From: Methylorubrum extorquens
GTDB taxonomy: Bacteria > Pseudomonadota > Alphaproteobacteria > Rhizobiales > Beijerinckiaceae
DNA length: 17,220 nt
Reading direction: 5' to 3'
Assembly (NCBI GenBank): GCA_019695455.1
Contig: JAEUAC010000198.1
Coordinates: forward strand, 1 to 17,220
This document shows, piece by piece, positions 7,337-15,156 of this stretch (position 1 is its first letter; each line of letters starts with the position of its first letter). The position numbers and the translations under genes are program-made. Below the pieces are notes generated by a model. That model did no database searches and was not told where the DNA came from. It saw nothing but the letters and a program-made list of their open reading frames with translations.

Positions 7337-8310
7337 CGGGCCGCGAGCGTGCCGCGCAGCCGCGGGTCGAAGGCCAGGTAGGCGAGGTCGACGGCGAGGC
7401 TGACCAGCACGAAGACGAGCCCCACGAAGACGAGATAGGCCGCCATCACGGGCACGTCGGCGAACTGGACGGCGTTGACGAACAGCGCGCCGAGGCCGGG
7501 CCACTGGAACACGGTCTCGGTCACGATCGCGAAGGCGACGACCGAGCCGAGCTGCAGCCCCGCCACCGTGACGACGGGGATCATCGTGTTGCGGAGCGCG
7601 TGGCGCAGCTCGATCGTCCGCTCGGGAATGCCGCGGGCCCGCGCGAAGCGCACGAAGTCGGAGCGCATCACCTCCAGCATCTCGGCCCGTGTCAGCCGCA
7701 TGATGAGGGTGAGCTGGAAGAAGCCGAGCGTCAGGACCGGCAGGACGAGGCTCTTCAGGCCGGAGGCCGTGAGGAGGCCGGTGGACCACCAGCCGAGCCG
7801 CACCGTTTCGCCGCGCCCGAAGGAGGGCAGCCAGCGCAGCTCCACGGCGAAGACGTAGATGAGGCCGATGCCGATGAGGAAGGTCGGCAGCGAGACGCCG
7901 ACGAGCGACAGCATCATGACGCCCTGCGCCACGATCCCGCGCCGGCGGATGGCCGCGTAGACGCCGAGCGCGACGCCCGCCACCGACGCGAACAGGGCGG
8001 ACAGGACGGCGAGCTCGACGGTGGCCGGCAGCCGCTCCGCGATCAGCGTCGCGACGGGACGGCCCTGGCGGTAGGAGATGCCGAAATCGCCCGTCGCGGC
8101 GTCGCGGACGAAACGCAGGAACTGGACCGGGAAGGGCTGGTCGAGCCCGAGCCGCGACGACAGCTCGGCCCGGTCGGCGAGGGTCGCCTCCTGGCCCATC
8201 ATGTTGGCGACGGGGTCGCCCACGAAGCGGAACATCGAGAAGGCGATGAAGGCGACGGCCAGGAGGACGAGCGCGCCCTGGCCGATCGTGCGCAGGATGT
8301 ACGCCGTCAT
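7333..8310 (-). CDS. dppB: Dipeptide/oligopeptide ABC transporter permease, DppB type (module 1)
   Basis: A 325-residue inner-membrane permease. It opens with a membrane segment (residues 5-29) and continues with the family block FRFVGDP (27-33), GDFGISY, and PATVELA at the start of the second membrane segment. The SLPTFLIGIGLIYVF segment and the coupling loop DFVRFARARGIPERTIELRHALRN follow, and VTETVFQWPGLGALFVNAV is near the C-terminus. Length is normal. The stop overlaps the dppC start by 4 nt. It partners DppC to form the translocation pore, with the binding protein at 8366-9982 as the likely substrate donor. It is closely related to the permease at 11053-12033. Confidence 0.94.
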   Translation of the reverse strand: MTAYILRTIGQGALVLLAVAFIAFSMFRFVGDPVANMMGQEATLADRAELSSRLGLDQPFPVQFLRFVRDAATGDFGISYRQGRPVATLIAERLPATVELAVLSALFASVAGVALGVYAAIRRRGIVAQGVMMLSLVGVSLPTFLIGIGLIYVFAVELRWLPSFGRGETVRLGWWSTGLLTASGLKSLVLPVLTLGFFQLTLIMRLTRAEMLEVMRSDFVRFARARGIPERTIELRHALRNTMIPVVTVAGLQLGSVVAFAIVTETVFQWPGLGALFVNAVQFADVPVMAAYLVFVGLVFVLVSLAVDLAYLAFDPRLRGTLAAR

Positions 8311-8329
8311 GCGGGGATCCCGCCGATCG

Positions 8330-8350
8330 GCCCGGACCGCCGGCCCGGGC
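8330..8350 (-). promoter_or_regulatory. Intercistronic hairpin after the module 1 binding-protein gene
   Basis: GCCCGG (8330-8335) pairs with CCGGGC (8345-8350) around a 9-nt loop in the 55-nt gap between the binding-protein stop and dppB. A second small repeat (8311-8315 with 8319-8323) lies next to the dppB start. No T-tract is present. It matches the position of hairpins after the other two binding-protein genes in this window. Confidence 0.4.
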
Positions 8351-8365
8351 GCATCGCGGCCGGCC

Positions 8366-9982
8366 TCACATCGACTTGAAGACGACGTATTTCAGCTTGG
8401 GCTGGTTCTCGGGATCGACCGGGATGTCGAGCGACGACGTCATGGCGTAGGCGAGCGTCTGGTGGTGGATCGGCAGGTAGAGCGTCTCCTCCTGCACGGT
8501 CTTCCAGATCTCCGCGATGGTGGCGTTGCGCTTCTGCGCGTCGACCTCGGACGAGAGGCTCTCGATCTTCCGGTCGAGGTCGGCGTTCGCGTAGCGCAGC
8601 GCGTTCCAGCTCCCGAACTTCGCGTCCCGCGTATGGTACATGAAGGAGAAGATGTACTCGGAATCGAAGGTCGGGACGCCCCAGCCGACGAGGTAGAACT
8701 CGGTCTCCGGCGGGTTCTTCTGCACGAGCGGGAAGTGCAGCGTCTTCGATTGCGAGACGAGGTTCACCTTGATGCCGATCTGGCCCATCATGCCGACGAC
8801 CGCCTGGCAGATGCCCTCGTCGTTGACGTAGCGGTCGTTCGGGCAGTTCAGCGTCACCTGGAAGCCCGCGCCGTAGCCGGCCTCGGCGAGAAGCGCCTTC
8901 GCCCGGGCGACGTCCGGGGCGGGCGCCTTGTCGAGGTCGGGCGTCCAGCCGTTCACGAAGGGCGGCATGATCACGCCCGTCGGCACCGACTGGCCGCGCA
9001 TCACGACGCGCTGGATGGCGGCGCGGTTGATGGCCATGTTCATGGCCTGCCGCACCCGCTTGTCCGCGAACGGGTTCTTGCCCTGGACGCTGTCGGACTT
9101 CAGATCGGCCGAGCCGACGTCCATGCCGAGGAAGATGGTGCGGTTCTCCGGCCCGGTCGTGACGCGCAGGTTCGGCGTGCTCTTCAGCCGCTCGATGTCC
9201 TGCACGGGCACGTCCTGGACGAAGTCCACCTCGCCCGAGAGCAGCGCCGCGATGCGCGTCGCGTCCGCCTTGATCGGCGTGTAGACGATCTCCGACACCT
9301 CGAGCGGCACCGTCGCGGACTTGCCCCAGTAGCCGTCGTTCCGCTTCATCACGGTCTTCACGTCCGGCTCGCGCGAGACGAGCACGAACGGGCCCGTCCC
9401 GTTCGCGTTGCGGACGGCGAAGTTCTCTTCCTTGCTCTTGAAGTCCTGGACCTTGGCGACGTTGTTCTTCTCGGACCAGGCCTTGTTCATCATGAACATG
9501 TTGGTCAGGTTGTTGGGCAGGAGCGGGTTCGGCCCCTTCGTCTTCACGTGCACCGTGGTGGCGCCCGCCTTCGAGACGCCGTCGACGGACGTGAGCAGGC
9601 CCTTGTAGTCGGAGGTCGGCTGCAGGGCGCGGTTCAGCGAGAACACGACGTCGTCGGCCGTGAAGGGCGCGCCGTCGTGGAAGGTCACGCCCTCCCGCAG
9701 GGTGAACTCCCAGATCGTCGGGTCGGTCGGCAGGATGCGCCAGGCGGTCGCGAGGCCGGGGATCAGGGCGCCCTTCGGGTCGCGGGCGACCAGGGTCTCG
9801 TAGATGTGGTGGTTGACGGCCGCCGTCGGGCCCTCGTTCTGCGCGTGCGGATCGAGCGTGAGGGCGTCGCCCGAGCGGGCCCAGCGCAGGGTGCGGGCCT
9901 CGGCCTCGCCGGGCAGGCCCGCGAGCGCCGTGGCGGCGGCGAGGACGGCCGCCGTGGCGGCGAGGATGCGTGACGCTCTCAT
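8366..9982 (-). CDS. Peptide ABC transporter substrate-binding protein, family 5 (module 1)
   Basis: A 538-residue periplasmic binding protein of the DppA/OppA (SBP_bac_5) family. It has a Sec signal peptide (about residues 1-29: basic start, Ala/Leu-rich core, cleavage near EAEA), then LRWARSGDALTLDPH. The family blocks include FHDGAPFTADDVVFSLNRAL (about 100-120) and NPFADKRVRQAMNMAINR, and the end is LPIHHQTLAY. Both lobes are present and length is normal. It lies 91 nt after the module 2 permease C gene and upstream of dppB. It resembles the binding protein at 12103-13692, with shared NCPNDRYVND-like and RTIFLGMD blocks, but is clearly diverged, so it probably has a different peptide range. 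The ligand is unknown. Confidence 0.93.
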   Translation of the reverse strand: MRASRILAATAAVLAAATALAGLPGEAEARTLRWARSGDALTLDPHAQNEGPTAAVNHHIYETLVARDPKGALIPGLATAWRILPTDPTIWEFTLREGVTFHDGAPFTADDVVFSLNRALQPTSDYKGLLTSVDGVSKAGATTVHVKTKGPNPLLPNNLTNMFMMNKAWSEKNNVAKVQDFKSKEENFAVRNANGTGPFVLVSREPDVKTVMKRNDGYWGKSATVPLEVSEIVYTPIKADATRIAALLSGEVDFVQDVPVQDIERLKSTPNLRVTTGPENRTIFLGMDVGSADLKSDSVQGKNPFADKRVRQAMNMAINRAAIQRVVMRGQSVPTGVIMPPFVNGWTPDLDKAPAPDVARAKALLAEAGYGAGFQVTLNCPNDRYVNDEGICQAVVGMMGQIGIKVNLVSQSKTLHFPLVQKNPPETEFYLVGWGVPTFDSEYIFSFMYHTRDAKFGSWNALRYANADLDRKIESLSSEVDAQKRNATIAEIWKTVQEETLYLPIHHQTLAYAMTSSLDIPVDPENQPKLKYVVFKSM

Positions 9983-10002
9983 GGTGCCGGACCCCTGCTG
10001 CG

Positions 10003-10051
10003 CCCGGCTTGTGCCGGGTCTCTCCCGGAAGAGTAGGGGCGCTCCGCGCCC
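10003..10051 (-). promoter_or_regulatory. Two small hairpins between modules 2 and 1
   Basis: The 91-nt gap between the module 2 permease C stop and the module 1 binding-protein start holds two perfect 6-bp stems: CCCGGC/GCCGGG (10003-10008 with 10013-10018, 4-nt loop) and GGGCGC/GCGCCC (10037-10042 with 10046-10051, 3-nt loop). No T-tract and no convincing promoter are seen. They may process or stabilise the mRNA between modules. Confidence 0.4.
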
Positions 10052-10073
10052 TTGTCACGCAGGGCGCGCGGCG

Positions 10074-11051
10074 TCAGCTCAGGCGGGGGTTCAGGGCGTC
10101 GCGCAGCCAATCGCCGAGCAGGTTCACGGCCAGCACGAGGAGCGCGAGCGTCAGGCCCGGGAAGGCCGCGATCCACCATTCGCCCGAGAAGAGGTAGCGG
10201 TTGCCGATCCGGATCAGCGTGCCGAGGGAGGGCTGCGTGTCCGGCATGCCCGATCCCAGGAAGGACAGCGTCGCCTCCGTGATGATGGCGAGCGCGAAGT
10301 TGATGGTCGCGATGGCGAAGACCGGCCCGATCGCGTTCGGCAGGACGTGGCGCAGCATGATCTTCGGCGACGACAGGCCGATGAGGCGCGCGGCCGCGAC
10401 GTAGTCCTTGTTCTTCTCGACCATCACGGAGGAGCGGACGGTGCGGGCGTACTGCACCCAGAAGGACAGGCCGATCGACAGGACGAGCACGCCGAGGATC
10501 GCGCCGGACGACATCTGGCCGCCCGAGATCGACTTCGCGACGCCGTCCACGAGGAGCGCGATCAGGATGGCCGGGAAGGTGAGCTGCACGTCGGCGACCC
10601 GCATGATGGCGGCATCCACGGCGCCGCCGACATAGCCGGCGACGAGGCCGAGCGTGATGCCGAGGGAGGCCGAGAACAGCACGCCGAGCCCGCCGACGAT
10701 GATGGAGACGCGCAGCCCGTGCAGGATGGCCGACAGGATGTCCCGGCCCTGGTCGTCCGTGCCGAGGAGGAACGGCGCCTGGCCCTCCGCCGACCAGAGC
10801 GGCGGGATGCGGCTGTTCAGGAGCTCGAGCTGGGCCGGATCGAACGGATCCTGCGGGGCGAGGTTCGCGAGCAGGGCCGCGAGGAGGAACACCAGCGTGC
10901 CGATCGCGGCCACGACCGCGAGCTTGGAGCGCTTGAAGGAGTGCCAGAGGTCGGAATCGAGCGCGCGGGCGAGGAGGCTCGGCGCCTTCACGGCCGGGAC
11001 GGGCGCCGGCCGGGGGGCGGTCGCGAGATCGGGTGTCACGTCGGTCGCCAT
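10074..11051 (-). CDS. Dipeptide/oligopeptide ABC transporter permease, DppC type (module 2)
   Basis: A 325-residue DppC/OppC-type inner-membrane permease, closely similar in layout to the one at 6398-7336. It shows APQDPFDPAQLELL, LGTDDQGRDILSAILHGLRVSI, the coupling loop DYVAAARLIGLSSPKIMLRHVLPN, TEATLSFLGSGMPDTQPSLGTLIR and the ending NLLGDWLRDALNPRLS. It has a longer Pro/Ala-rich cytoplasmic N-terminus (about residues 1-25) than its paralogue. The start at 11051 comes one nucleotide after the dppB-type stop (11053-11055), so the two are probably coupled. No ATPase gene follows in this module. It must use DppD/DppF from further downstream or an ATPase encoded elsewhere. Confidence 0.93.
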   Translation of the reverse strand: MATDVTPDLATAPRPAPVPAVKAPSLLARALDSDLWHSFKRSKLAVVAAIGTLVFLLAALLANLAPQDPFDPAQLELLNSRIPPLWSAEGQAPFLLGTDDQGRDILSAILHGLRVSIIVGGLGVLFSASLGITLGLVAGYVGGAVDAAIMRVADVQLTFPAILIALLVDGVAKSISGGQMSSGAILGVLVLSIGLSFWVQYARTVRSSVMVEKNKDYVAAARLIGLSSPKIMLRHVLPNAIGPVFAIATINFALAIITEATLSFLGSGMPDTQPSLGTLIRIGNRYLFSGEWWIAAFPGLTLALLVLAVNLLGDWLRDALNPRLS

Positions 11052-11052
11052 C

Positions 11053-12033
11053 TCAGGTGGCCCGCCCGCCGGAGATCGTGATCCGCGGGTCGACCGCCGT
11101 GTAGAGGAGGTCCACCGAGAGGTTGATCACGACGAAGATGAAGGCGACGAGCAGCAGGTAGGCGGCCATGATGGGGATGTCGACGTTCTGGACGGCCTGC
11201 AGGAACAGGAAGCCCATGCCGGGCCACTGGAACACGGTCTCCGTGATGATCGAGAAGGCGATCACGGAGCCGAGCTGGAGGCCCGCGATGGTGATGACCG
11301 GGATCAGCGTGTTCTTGAGCGCGTGGCCGAAATGGATGGCGCGCGTCTTCAGGCCGCGCGCCCGGGCGAAGCGGATGTAGTCCGTCCGCAGGACCTCCAG
11401 CATCTCCGCCCGGACGAGCCGCATGACGAGCGTCATCTGGAACAGGCCGAGCGTGATGGAGGGCAGGACGAGCGCCTTCAGGCCCGACCAGGTGAGGAAG
11501 CCCGTCGTCCAGCCGCCGATCCGCACGACGTCGCCGCGCCCGAAGGAGGGCAGCCAGCGCAGGGTCTCGGAGAAGACGTAGATCAGCAGGATGCCGATCA
11601 GGAAGGTCGGCAGCGAGATGCCGAGCAGCGACACGGTCTCGAGCGTGCCGGCGAGCGCCGTGCCGCGCCGGAGCGCCGCCACGACGCCGAGCACGATGCC
11701 GAAGACCATGGCGAACACGGAGGCGCAGAAGGCGAGCTCGAGCGTCGCGGGCAGGCGCTCCGCGAAGAGCGCCGAGACGGGTTGGCGGAACTGGTAGGAG
11801 ATGCCGAAATCGCCGGTCGCGGCCCGGCCGATGTAGCGGGCGATCTGGAGGGGGATCGGGTCGTCGAGGCCGAGCGAGGCGCGCAGCTTCACGCGCTCCT
11901 CGTAGGGCGTGTCGATCGAGACGATCTGGTTCACGGGATCGCCCACGAACCGGAACATCGAGAACGCGATGATGCCGACGGCGAGGAAGACGCCCACGGC
12001 CTGGATCACGCGTCGGACGAGAAAGGCGATCAT
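11053..12033 (-). CDS. Dipeptide/oligopeptide ABC transporter permease, DppB type (module 2)
   Basis: A 326-residue DppB/OppB-type inner-membrane permease with the same blocks as its paralogue at 7333-8310: FRFVGDP, AATGDFGISY, ERLPATLELAF, SLPTFLIGILLIYVF, the coupling loop DYIRFARARGLKTRAIHFGHALKN, and TETVFQWPGMGFLFLQAV. Length is normal and no membrane segment appears missing. The start at 12033 has no strong Shine-Dalgarno. It is separated from the binding-protein gene by 69 nt that hold a 9-bp hairpin. It would partner the permease C protein directly downstream. Confidence 0.93.
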   Translation of the reverse strand: MIAFLVRRVIQAVGVFLAVGIIAFSMFRFVGDPVNQIVSIDTPYEERVKLRASLGLDDPIPLQIARYIGRAATGDFGISYQFRQPVSALFAERLPATLELAFCASVFAMVFGIVLGVVAALRRGTALAGTLETVSLLGISLPTFLIGILLIYVFSETLRWLPSFGRGDVVRIGGWTTGFLTWSGLKALVLPSITLGLFQMTLVMRLVRAEMLEVLRTDYIRFARARGLKTRAIHFGHALKNTLIPVITIAGLQLGSVIAFSIITETVFQWPGMGFLFLQAVQNVDIPIMAAYLLLVAFIFVVINLSVDLLYTAVDPRITISGGRAT

Positions 12034-12050
12034 CTTGGGACCACTCAGGC

Positions 12051-12078
12051 GCCCGGCCGATCCGAAGACCGGCCGGGC
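12051..12078 (-). promoter_or_regulatory. Intercistronic hairpin after the module 2 binding-protein gene
   Basis: A perfect 9-bp stem (12051-12059 with 12070-12078) with a 10-nt loop lies between the binding-protein stop at 12103 and the permease start at 12033. No T-tract follows. It probably protects the binding-protein mRNA or partly blocks read-through into the permeases (inference). Confidence 0.55.
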
Positions 12079-12102
12079 AGAACATGGGGAGCGGGCGGCG
12101 CC

Positions 12103-13692
12103 TTACTCCTTGGTCACCCACTCGAAGCGGATCTGGTTGTCGCCGCGCTGGGCCACCTTCATCTTCTTCGAGATGCCCCACGCCAGCGATTGCTGGTGCA
12201 GGGGGATGTAGCCGTAATCGGCGTTGCCGATCTCGTAGGCCTGCTTGATCATCGCGTCCCGCTTGGCCTGGTCCGTCTCCGTCAGGATCTGGTCGGTCAG
12301 GTCGTCCACCTTCGGGTTGCAGTAGCCGCCGAGGTTGGTGTCGCCGCGCGAGGCGCCGTTCCGGCCGCGGCAGCCCATGATCTCGAAGAGCACGTTGTGG
12401 CTGTCGCCGGTGCTCGGCGTCCAGCCGAGGAGGTAGAAGGACGTGTTGAACCCGCCCGACTTCAGCACCTTGGCGAAGTACTGCGCCTTCGGCTCGATGA
12501 TCGGGTTCACCTTCACGCCGACGCGCGCCAGCATGCCGATGACGGCCCGGCAGATGTCGCCGTCGTTGACGTAGCGGTCGGAGGGGCAGTTCATGCCGAC
12601 CTCGAACCCGTCCGCGTAGCCGGCGGCCGCGAGGAGCTTCTTGGCGCCCTCCGGGTCCGCCTTCGGACGCGTGAAGTCCTTCGACAGCTTGAAGTACTCG
12701 GGCGCGATCATCAGGGCCGAGGGGGTCGACAGGTTGCGCATCACGCGCGACTTGATGACGTCCACGTCGATCGCCTTGTAGAAGGCCTCGCGCACGCGCG
12801 GATCCTTGAAGGGGTTCTTGCCCTTCACGTTCGAGTTCACGAGCTCGTCGCGGACCTGGTCCATGCCGAGGAAGATCGTGCGGGTCTCGGGGCCCGTGAG
12901 CACCTGGGCGTTCGCCGTGCCGTTGACGCGCGCGATGTCCTGCAGCGGCACGGGCTCGATGATGTCCACCTCGCCCGACAGGAGCGCCGAGACGCGGGTG
13001 GAATCGTTCGCGATCGGCGTGAAGACGATCTCGTCGACGTTGCCTTCCATCTTGCCCCAGTAGCCGGCGTTCTTCTTGAACACCGTGCGGACGCCCGGCT
13101 GGTGGCTCTCGATCGTGAAGGGGCCCGTGCCCATCGCGTTCAGCGAGGCGTAGCTCGGCGTGGTGGCGGCGGCCGGCGTCGGCGCGACGGCGCCGTTCTT
13201 CTCGGCCCAGGCCTTCGACATGATGTACCAGCCGTCGAACTGGTAGTTCAGGATCGGGTTCGGCTTGTCGGTCACGATGTCGACGGTCGTCTCGTCGACC
13301 TTGATCACCTTGGCGTCCGGCGGCAGGCGGGTCGCGAAGTTCGAGCCCGTGGCCCGCACGCGCTCGGCCGAGAACACGACGTCGTCGGCCGTGAACGGCG
13401 TGCCGTCCGAGAACTTGACGCCCTTGCGCAGGTGGAAGCGCCAGCGGTTCGGCTCCGGGGTCTCCCAGCGCTCGGCCAGGGCCGGCTTGATGGACAGGTC
13501 CTTGTCGCGCTTGGTCAGTCCTTCGTAGACGTGGCCCAGGTGAGCGATCGTGGTGGTCTCGTTCAGCGTGTAGGGATCGAGCGCCTTCAGGTCGCCCTGG
13601 TTGGCGTATCGGATGGTCACGGCGGAGGCGGGCAGCGTGGCGGCGACGAGGCCGAGGGCTGCCAACGCCGCGAGGGCGCTGCGAAACGTCAT
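12103..13692 (-). CDS. Peptide ABC transporter substrate-binding protein, family 5 (module 2)
   Basis: A 529-residue periplasmic binding protein of the DppA/OppA family. The signal peptide is residues 1-24, with cleavage near LPASA before VTIRYANQGD. Family blocks include FSDGTPFTADDVVFSAERV, NPFKDPRVREAFYKAIDV and YIPLHQQSLAW. The open frame starts further upstream (13734), but the ATG at 13692 gives a clean signal peptide and has GGAG about 9 nt before it. It is the first gene of the leftward transporter cluster, with a good candidate promoter at 13744-13771, and is divergent from rplS. It resembles the module 1 binding protein but is diverged; the ligand is unknown. Confidence 0.93.
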   Translation of the reverse strand: MTFRSALAALAALGLVAATLPASAVTIRYANQGDLKALDPYTLNETTTIAHLGHVYEGLTKRDKDLSIKPALAERWETPEPNRWRFHLRKGVKFSDGTPFTADDVVFSAERVRATGSNFATRLPPDAKVIKVDETTVDIVTDKPNPILNYQFDGWYIMSKAWAEKNGAVAPTPAAATTPSYASLNAMGTGPFTIESHQPGVRTVFKKNAGYWGKMEGNVDEIVFTPIANDSTRVSALLSGEVDIIEPVPLQDIARVNGTANAQVLTGPETRTIFLGMDQVRDELVNSNVKGKNPFKDPRVREAFYKAIDVDVIKSRVMRNLSTPSALMIAPEYFKLSKDFTRPKADPEGAKKLLAAAGYADGFEVGMNCPSDRYVNDGDICRAVIGMLARVGVKVNPIIEPKAQYFAKVLKSGGFNTSFYLLGWTPSTGDSHNVLFEIMGCRGRNGASRGDTNLGGYCNPKVDDLTDQILTETDQAKRDAMIKQAYEIGNADYGYIPLHQQSLAWGISKKMKVAQRGDNQIRFEWVTKE

Positions 13693-13743
13693 GCTGGGGA
13701 TCTCCACGGTCCGCGCCGATCCGAGGCGGGCCAAGACCGCCAG

Positions 13744-13771
13744 ATTAGAACGGCTTCGAGGATCGGCTCAA
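13744..13771 (-). promoter_or_regulatory. Candidate sigma-70 promoter for the transporter cluster
   Basis: On the minus strand TTGAGC (13766-13771) is followed by a 16-nt spacer and TCTAAT (13744-13749), five of six matches to the -10 consensus. Transcription would start near 13737, about 45 nt before the binding-protein ATG. It is the best promoter-like sequence in the 213-nt divergent region shared with rplS. Confidence 0.5.
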
Positions 13772-13835
13772 GTGCGTCCATTGCGCCGTCGAGGAGGCTC
13801 GACAGGCCCCGCGCGATCCGCTATGGCGGCCGCAA

Positions 13836-13886
13836 TTCACAACAGGATCGCTGAAATCCTTAAGCGGGCCGTCGTCGCGGCCCGTT
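13836..13886 (+). promoter_or_regulatory. rplS upstream region: weak promoter candidate and leader hairpin
   Basis: TTCACA (13836-13841), a 17-nt spacer and CTTAAG (13859-13864) are a weak promoter candidate. A hairpin follows: CGGGCC 13865-13870 with GGCCCG 13879-13884, extended by G-T and A-T pairs to 13863/13886. It would sit at the very 5' end of that transcript, and could instead be a leader structure of a longer one. There is no T-tract after it on either strand. Confidence 0.3.
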
Positions 13887-13905
13887 CAGCAGAGGTGCCT
13901 CCGTC

Positions 13906-14289
13906 ATGAACATCATCGAAGAGATCGAACGCGAGCAGGTCGCCAAGCTCGGCAAGACGATCCCCGATTTCGAGCCCGGCGACACGGTCACGGTCAACGT
14001 GAAGGTCGTCGAAGGCGAGCGCACCCGCATCCAGGCCTACGAAGGCGTCTGCATCGGCCGCTCGGGCGGCGGGCTGAACGAGTCCTTCACGGTCCGCAAG
14101 ATCTCCTACGGCGAGGGTGTCGAGCGCGTGTTCCCGCTCCACTCGCCCCTCATCGATTCCATCAAGGTCGTGCGCCGCGGCAAGGTCCGCCGCGCCAAGC
14201 TCTACTACCTGCGCGACCGCCGCGGGAAGTCGGCCCGCATCGCCGAGCGCGCCGAGCGCAAGAAGACGGACGTCGTCGCGGCCCAGTAG
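13906..14289 (+). CDS. rplS: 50S ribosomal protein L19
   Basis: A 127-residue L19, which sits at the interface of the two ribosomal subunits. Typical blocks are IPDFEPGDTVTVNVKVVEGERTR, IQAYEGVCIGR, ESFTVRKISYGEGVERVFPLHSP and the basic RRGKVRRAKLYYLRDRRGKSARI. The Lys/Arg-rich C-terminal tail is the extension usual in alphaproteobacteria. AGAGG lies about 9 nt before the ATG. In many bacteria rplS follows rpsP, rimM and trmD, but here the next gene upstream is the divergent peptide transporter, so L19 probably has its own promoter. A strong hairpin follows the stop. Confidence 0.98.
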   Translation: MNIIEEIEREQVAKLGKTIPDFEPGDTVTVNVKVVEGERTRIQAYEGVCIGRSGGGLNESFTVRKISYGEGVERVFPLHSPLIDSIKVVRRGKVRRAKLYYLRDRRGKSARIAERAERKKTDVVAAQ

Positions 14290-14296
14290 GCCGCAC

Positions 14297-14318
14297 GCGG
14301 CCGCCGGGCGGCGGCCGC
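14297..14318 (+). terminator. Strong GC hairpin just after rplS
   Basis: A perfect 9-bp stem (14297-14305 with 14310-14318) with a 4-nt loop begins 8 nt after the rplS stop. No T-run follows, so it is either a terminator without a U-tract, a partial terminator, or a 3'-end protector for rplS mRNA before the next gene at 14356. Confidence 0.4.
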
Positions 14319-14355
14319 ACCCGGGAACCCCGCCCGGCGGACCACGAGGTGCCGC

Positions 14356-15138
14356 ATGGTCGAGATCCGACGGCCCCTCGGGCACGGCCCCCTCGGGCCC
14401 GCACCGCTCTGCACGGCCTGCGGAACGCCGCTGGGCCGGCTGGACGCGGCCGTCGGCGATCATTGCCGCACCCTCGCGTGCCGTGCCGCGATGGCGGTGC
14501 GGCGGGACCGCGCGGCGAAGATCGCCCGCGACGAACGGGACGCCGCCTCCGCCCGGGCCGTCTTCGCGGGCCGGCCCGGGATCGAGGCGACCCTCCACCT
14601 TCCGGCCTTCGACAGGCCGCTCCTGCCGCACGATCCCGCCAGGGCCGCGACCTTCCGGGCCACCCTGACGGCCGCCATGGCGGAGGCCGTCGCCCTGGCG
14701 ACGGAGGCCGGCCCGGAGCCCGAGGCGTCCGCTCCCGGATCGGGTCGACCCGAGCTCGAGCAGGGCTGCGCGCTCTGCGGCGGATCCTGCTGCCGCTTCG
14801 GCGGCGACCACGCCTTCCTGGCGGCCCCGCACCTCGCGCGCCGGCTGGGTCCCGATCCGGCCACGGCCGCCGGGCCGACGATCGAGGCCTACATGGCCAG
14901 GCTTCCGGCCCTGTCCTACGCGGAATCCTGCCTGTTCCACGGCCCGGCCGGCTGCGCGCTGGACCGGCACGAGCGCTCCGACATCTGCAACGCCTACCGG
15001 TGCGCCGGGCTCGGCCGCCTCGCCGACCTGCTCGACCGGGGCCGGCGCGTCGGCGCGTCGGCCGTGGCGGAGGGCGTCGCGACGCGCTCGGCCGTCATCG
15101 CGCCGGCCCACCTTTCCGCCGCGCCGCCGCCCGTCTAG
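14356..15138 (+). CDS. Twelve-cysteine protein: zinc-ribbon-like N-terminus and YkgJ-like CxxCxxCC domain
   Basis: A 260-residue protein of unknown function. The N-terminal cluster has C19-x2-C22, H36, C37 and C42, followed by an Arg/Ala-rich helical region (about 43-70). A Pro/Ala-rich linker (about 115-135) leads to a C-terminal domain with C138-x2-C141-x3-C145-C146, then C192, C200, C211 and C216. The second domain resembles the YkgJ/CxxCxxCC family thought to bind zinc or iron, although the first spacing is CxxCxxxCC. The first cluster is zinc-ribbon-like. GAGG 6 nt before the ATG supports this start. It lies 66 nt after rplS and 53 nt before leuC, whose product needs a [4Fe-4S] cluster. 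A metal or Fe-S related role is an attractive but untested inference. Not a family I can name firmly. Confidence 0.8.
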   Translation: MVEIRRPLGHGPLGPAPLCTACGTPLGRLDAAVGDHCRTLACRAAMAVRRDRAAKIARDERDAASARAVFAGRPGIEATLHLPAFDRPLLPHDPARAATFRATLTAAMAEAVALATEAGPEPEASAPGSGRPELEQGCALCGGSCCRFGGDHAFLAAPHLARRLGPDPATAAGPTIEAYMARLPALSYAESCLFHGPAGCALDRHERSDICNAYRCAGLGRLADLLDRGRRVGASAVAEGVATRSAVIAPAHLSAAPPPV

Positions 15139-15156
15139 AACGACTCCACGACAGCC

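Larger units (their letters stand above)
6398..13692 (-). repeat. Tandem pair of paralogous binding-protein/permease B/permease C modules
   Basis: Module 2 (13692 to 10074) and module 1 (9982 to 6398) have the same gene order, similar lengths and recognisably similar sequence. The shared stretches include short near-identical DNA, for example around 6541-6640 against 10217-10316 and 7498-7570 against 11219-11290. Corresponding points are about 3.7 kb apart. The proteins have clearly diverged, so the duplication is old or the two were acquired separately. Only one ATPase pair (dppD, dppF) is visible for both. Confidence 0.85.

Noticed and set aside
8078..9973. 631-codon plus-strand open frame antisense to the module 1 binding protein
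   Set aside because: It has no domain and Arg/Val/Asp/His-rich composition, and is explained by the codon bias of the opposite strand.
10654..13854. Very long plus-strand open frame (1066 codons) antisense to the module 2 transporter genes
   Set aside because: It is the mirror of well-supported minus-strand genes. The translation is low-complexity Arg/Asp/His/Gly-rich, as expected antisense to high-GC coding sequence.
14297..14318. Calling the post-rplS hairpin a definite intrinsic terminator
   Set aside because: The stem is strong but no T-run follows, and the next gene is only 37 nt away in the same direction.
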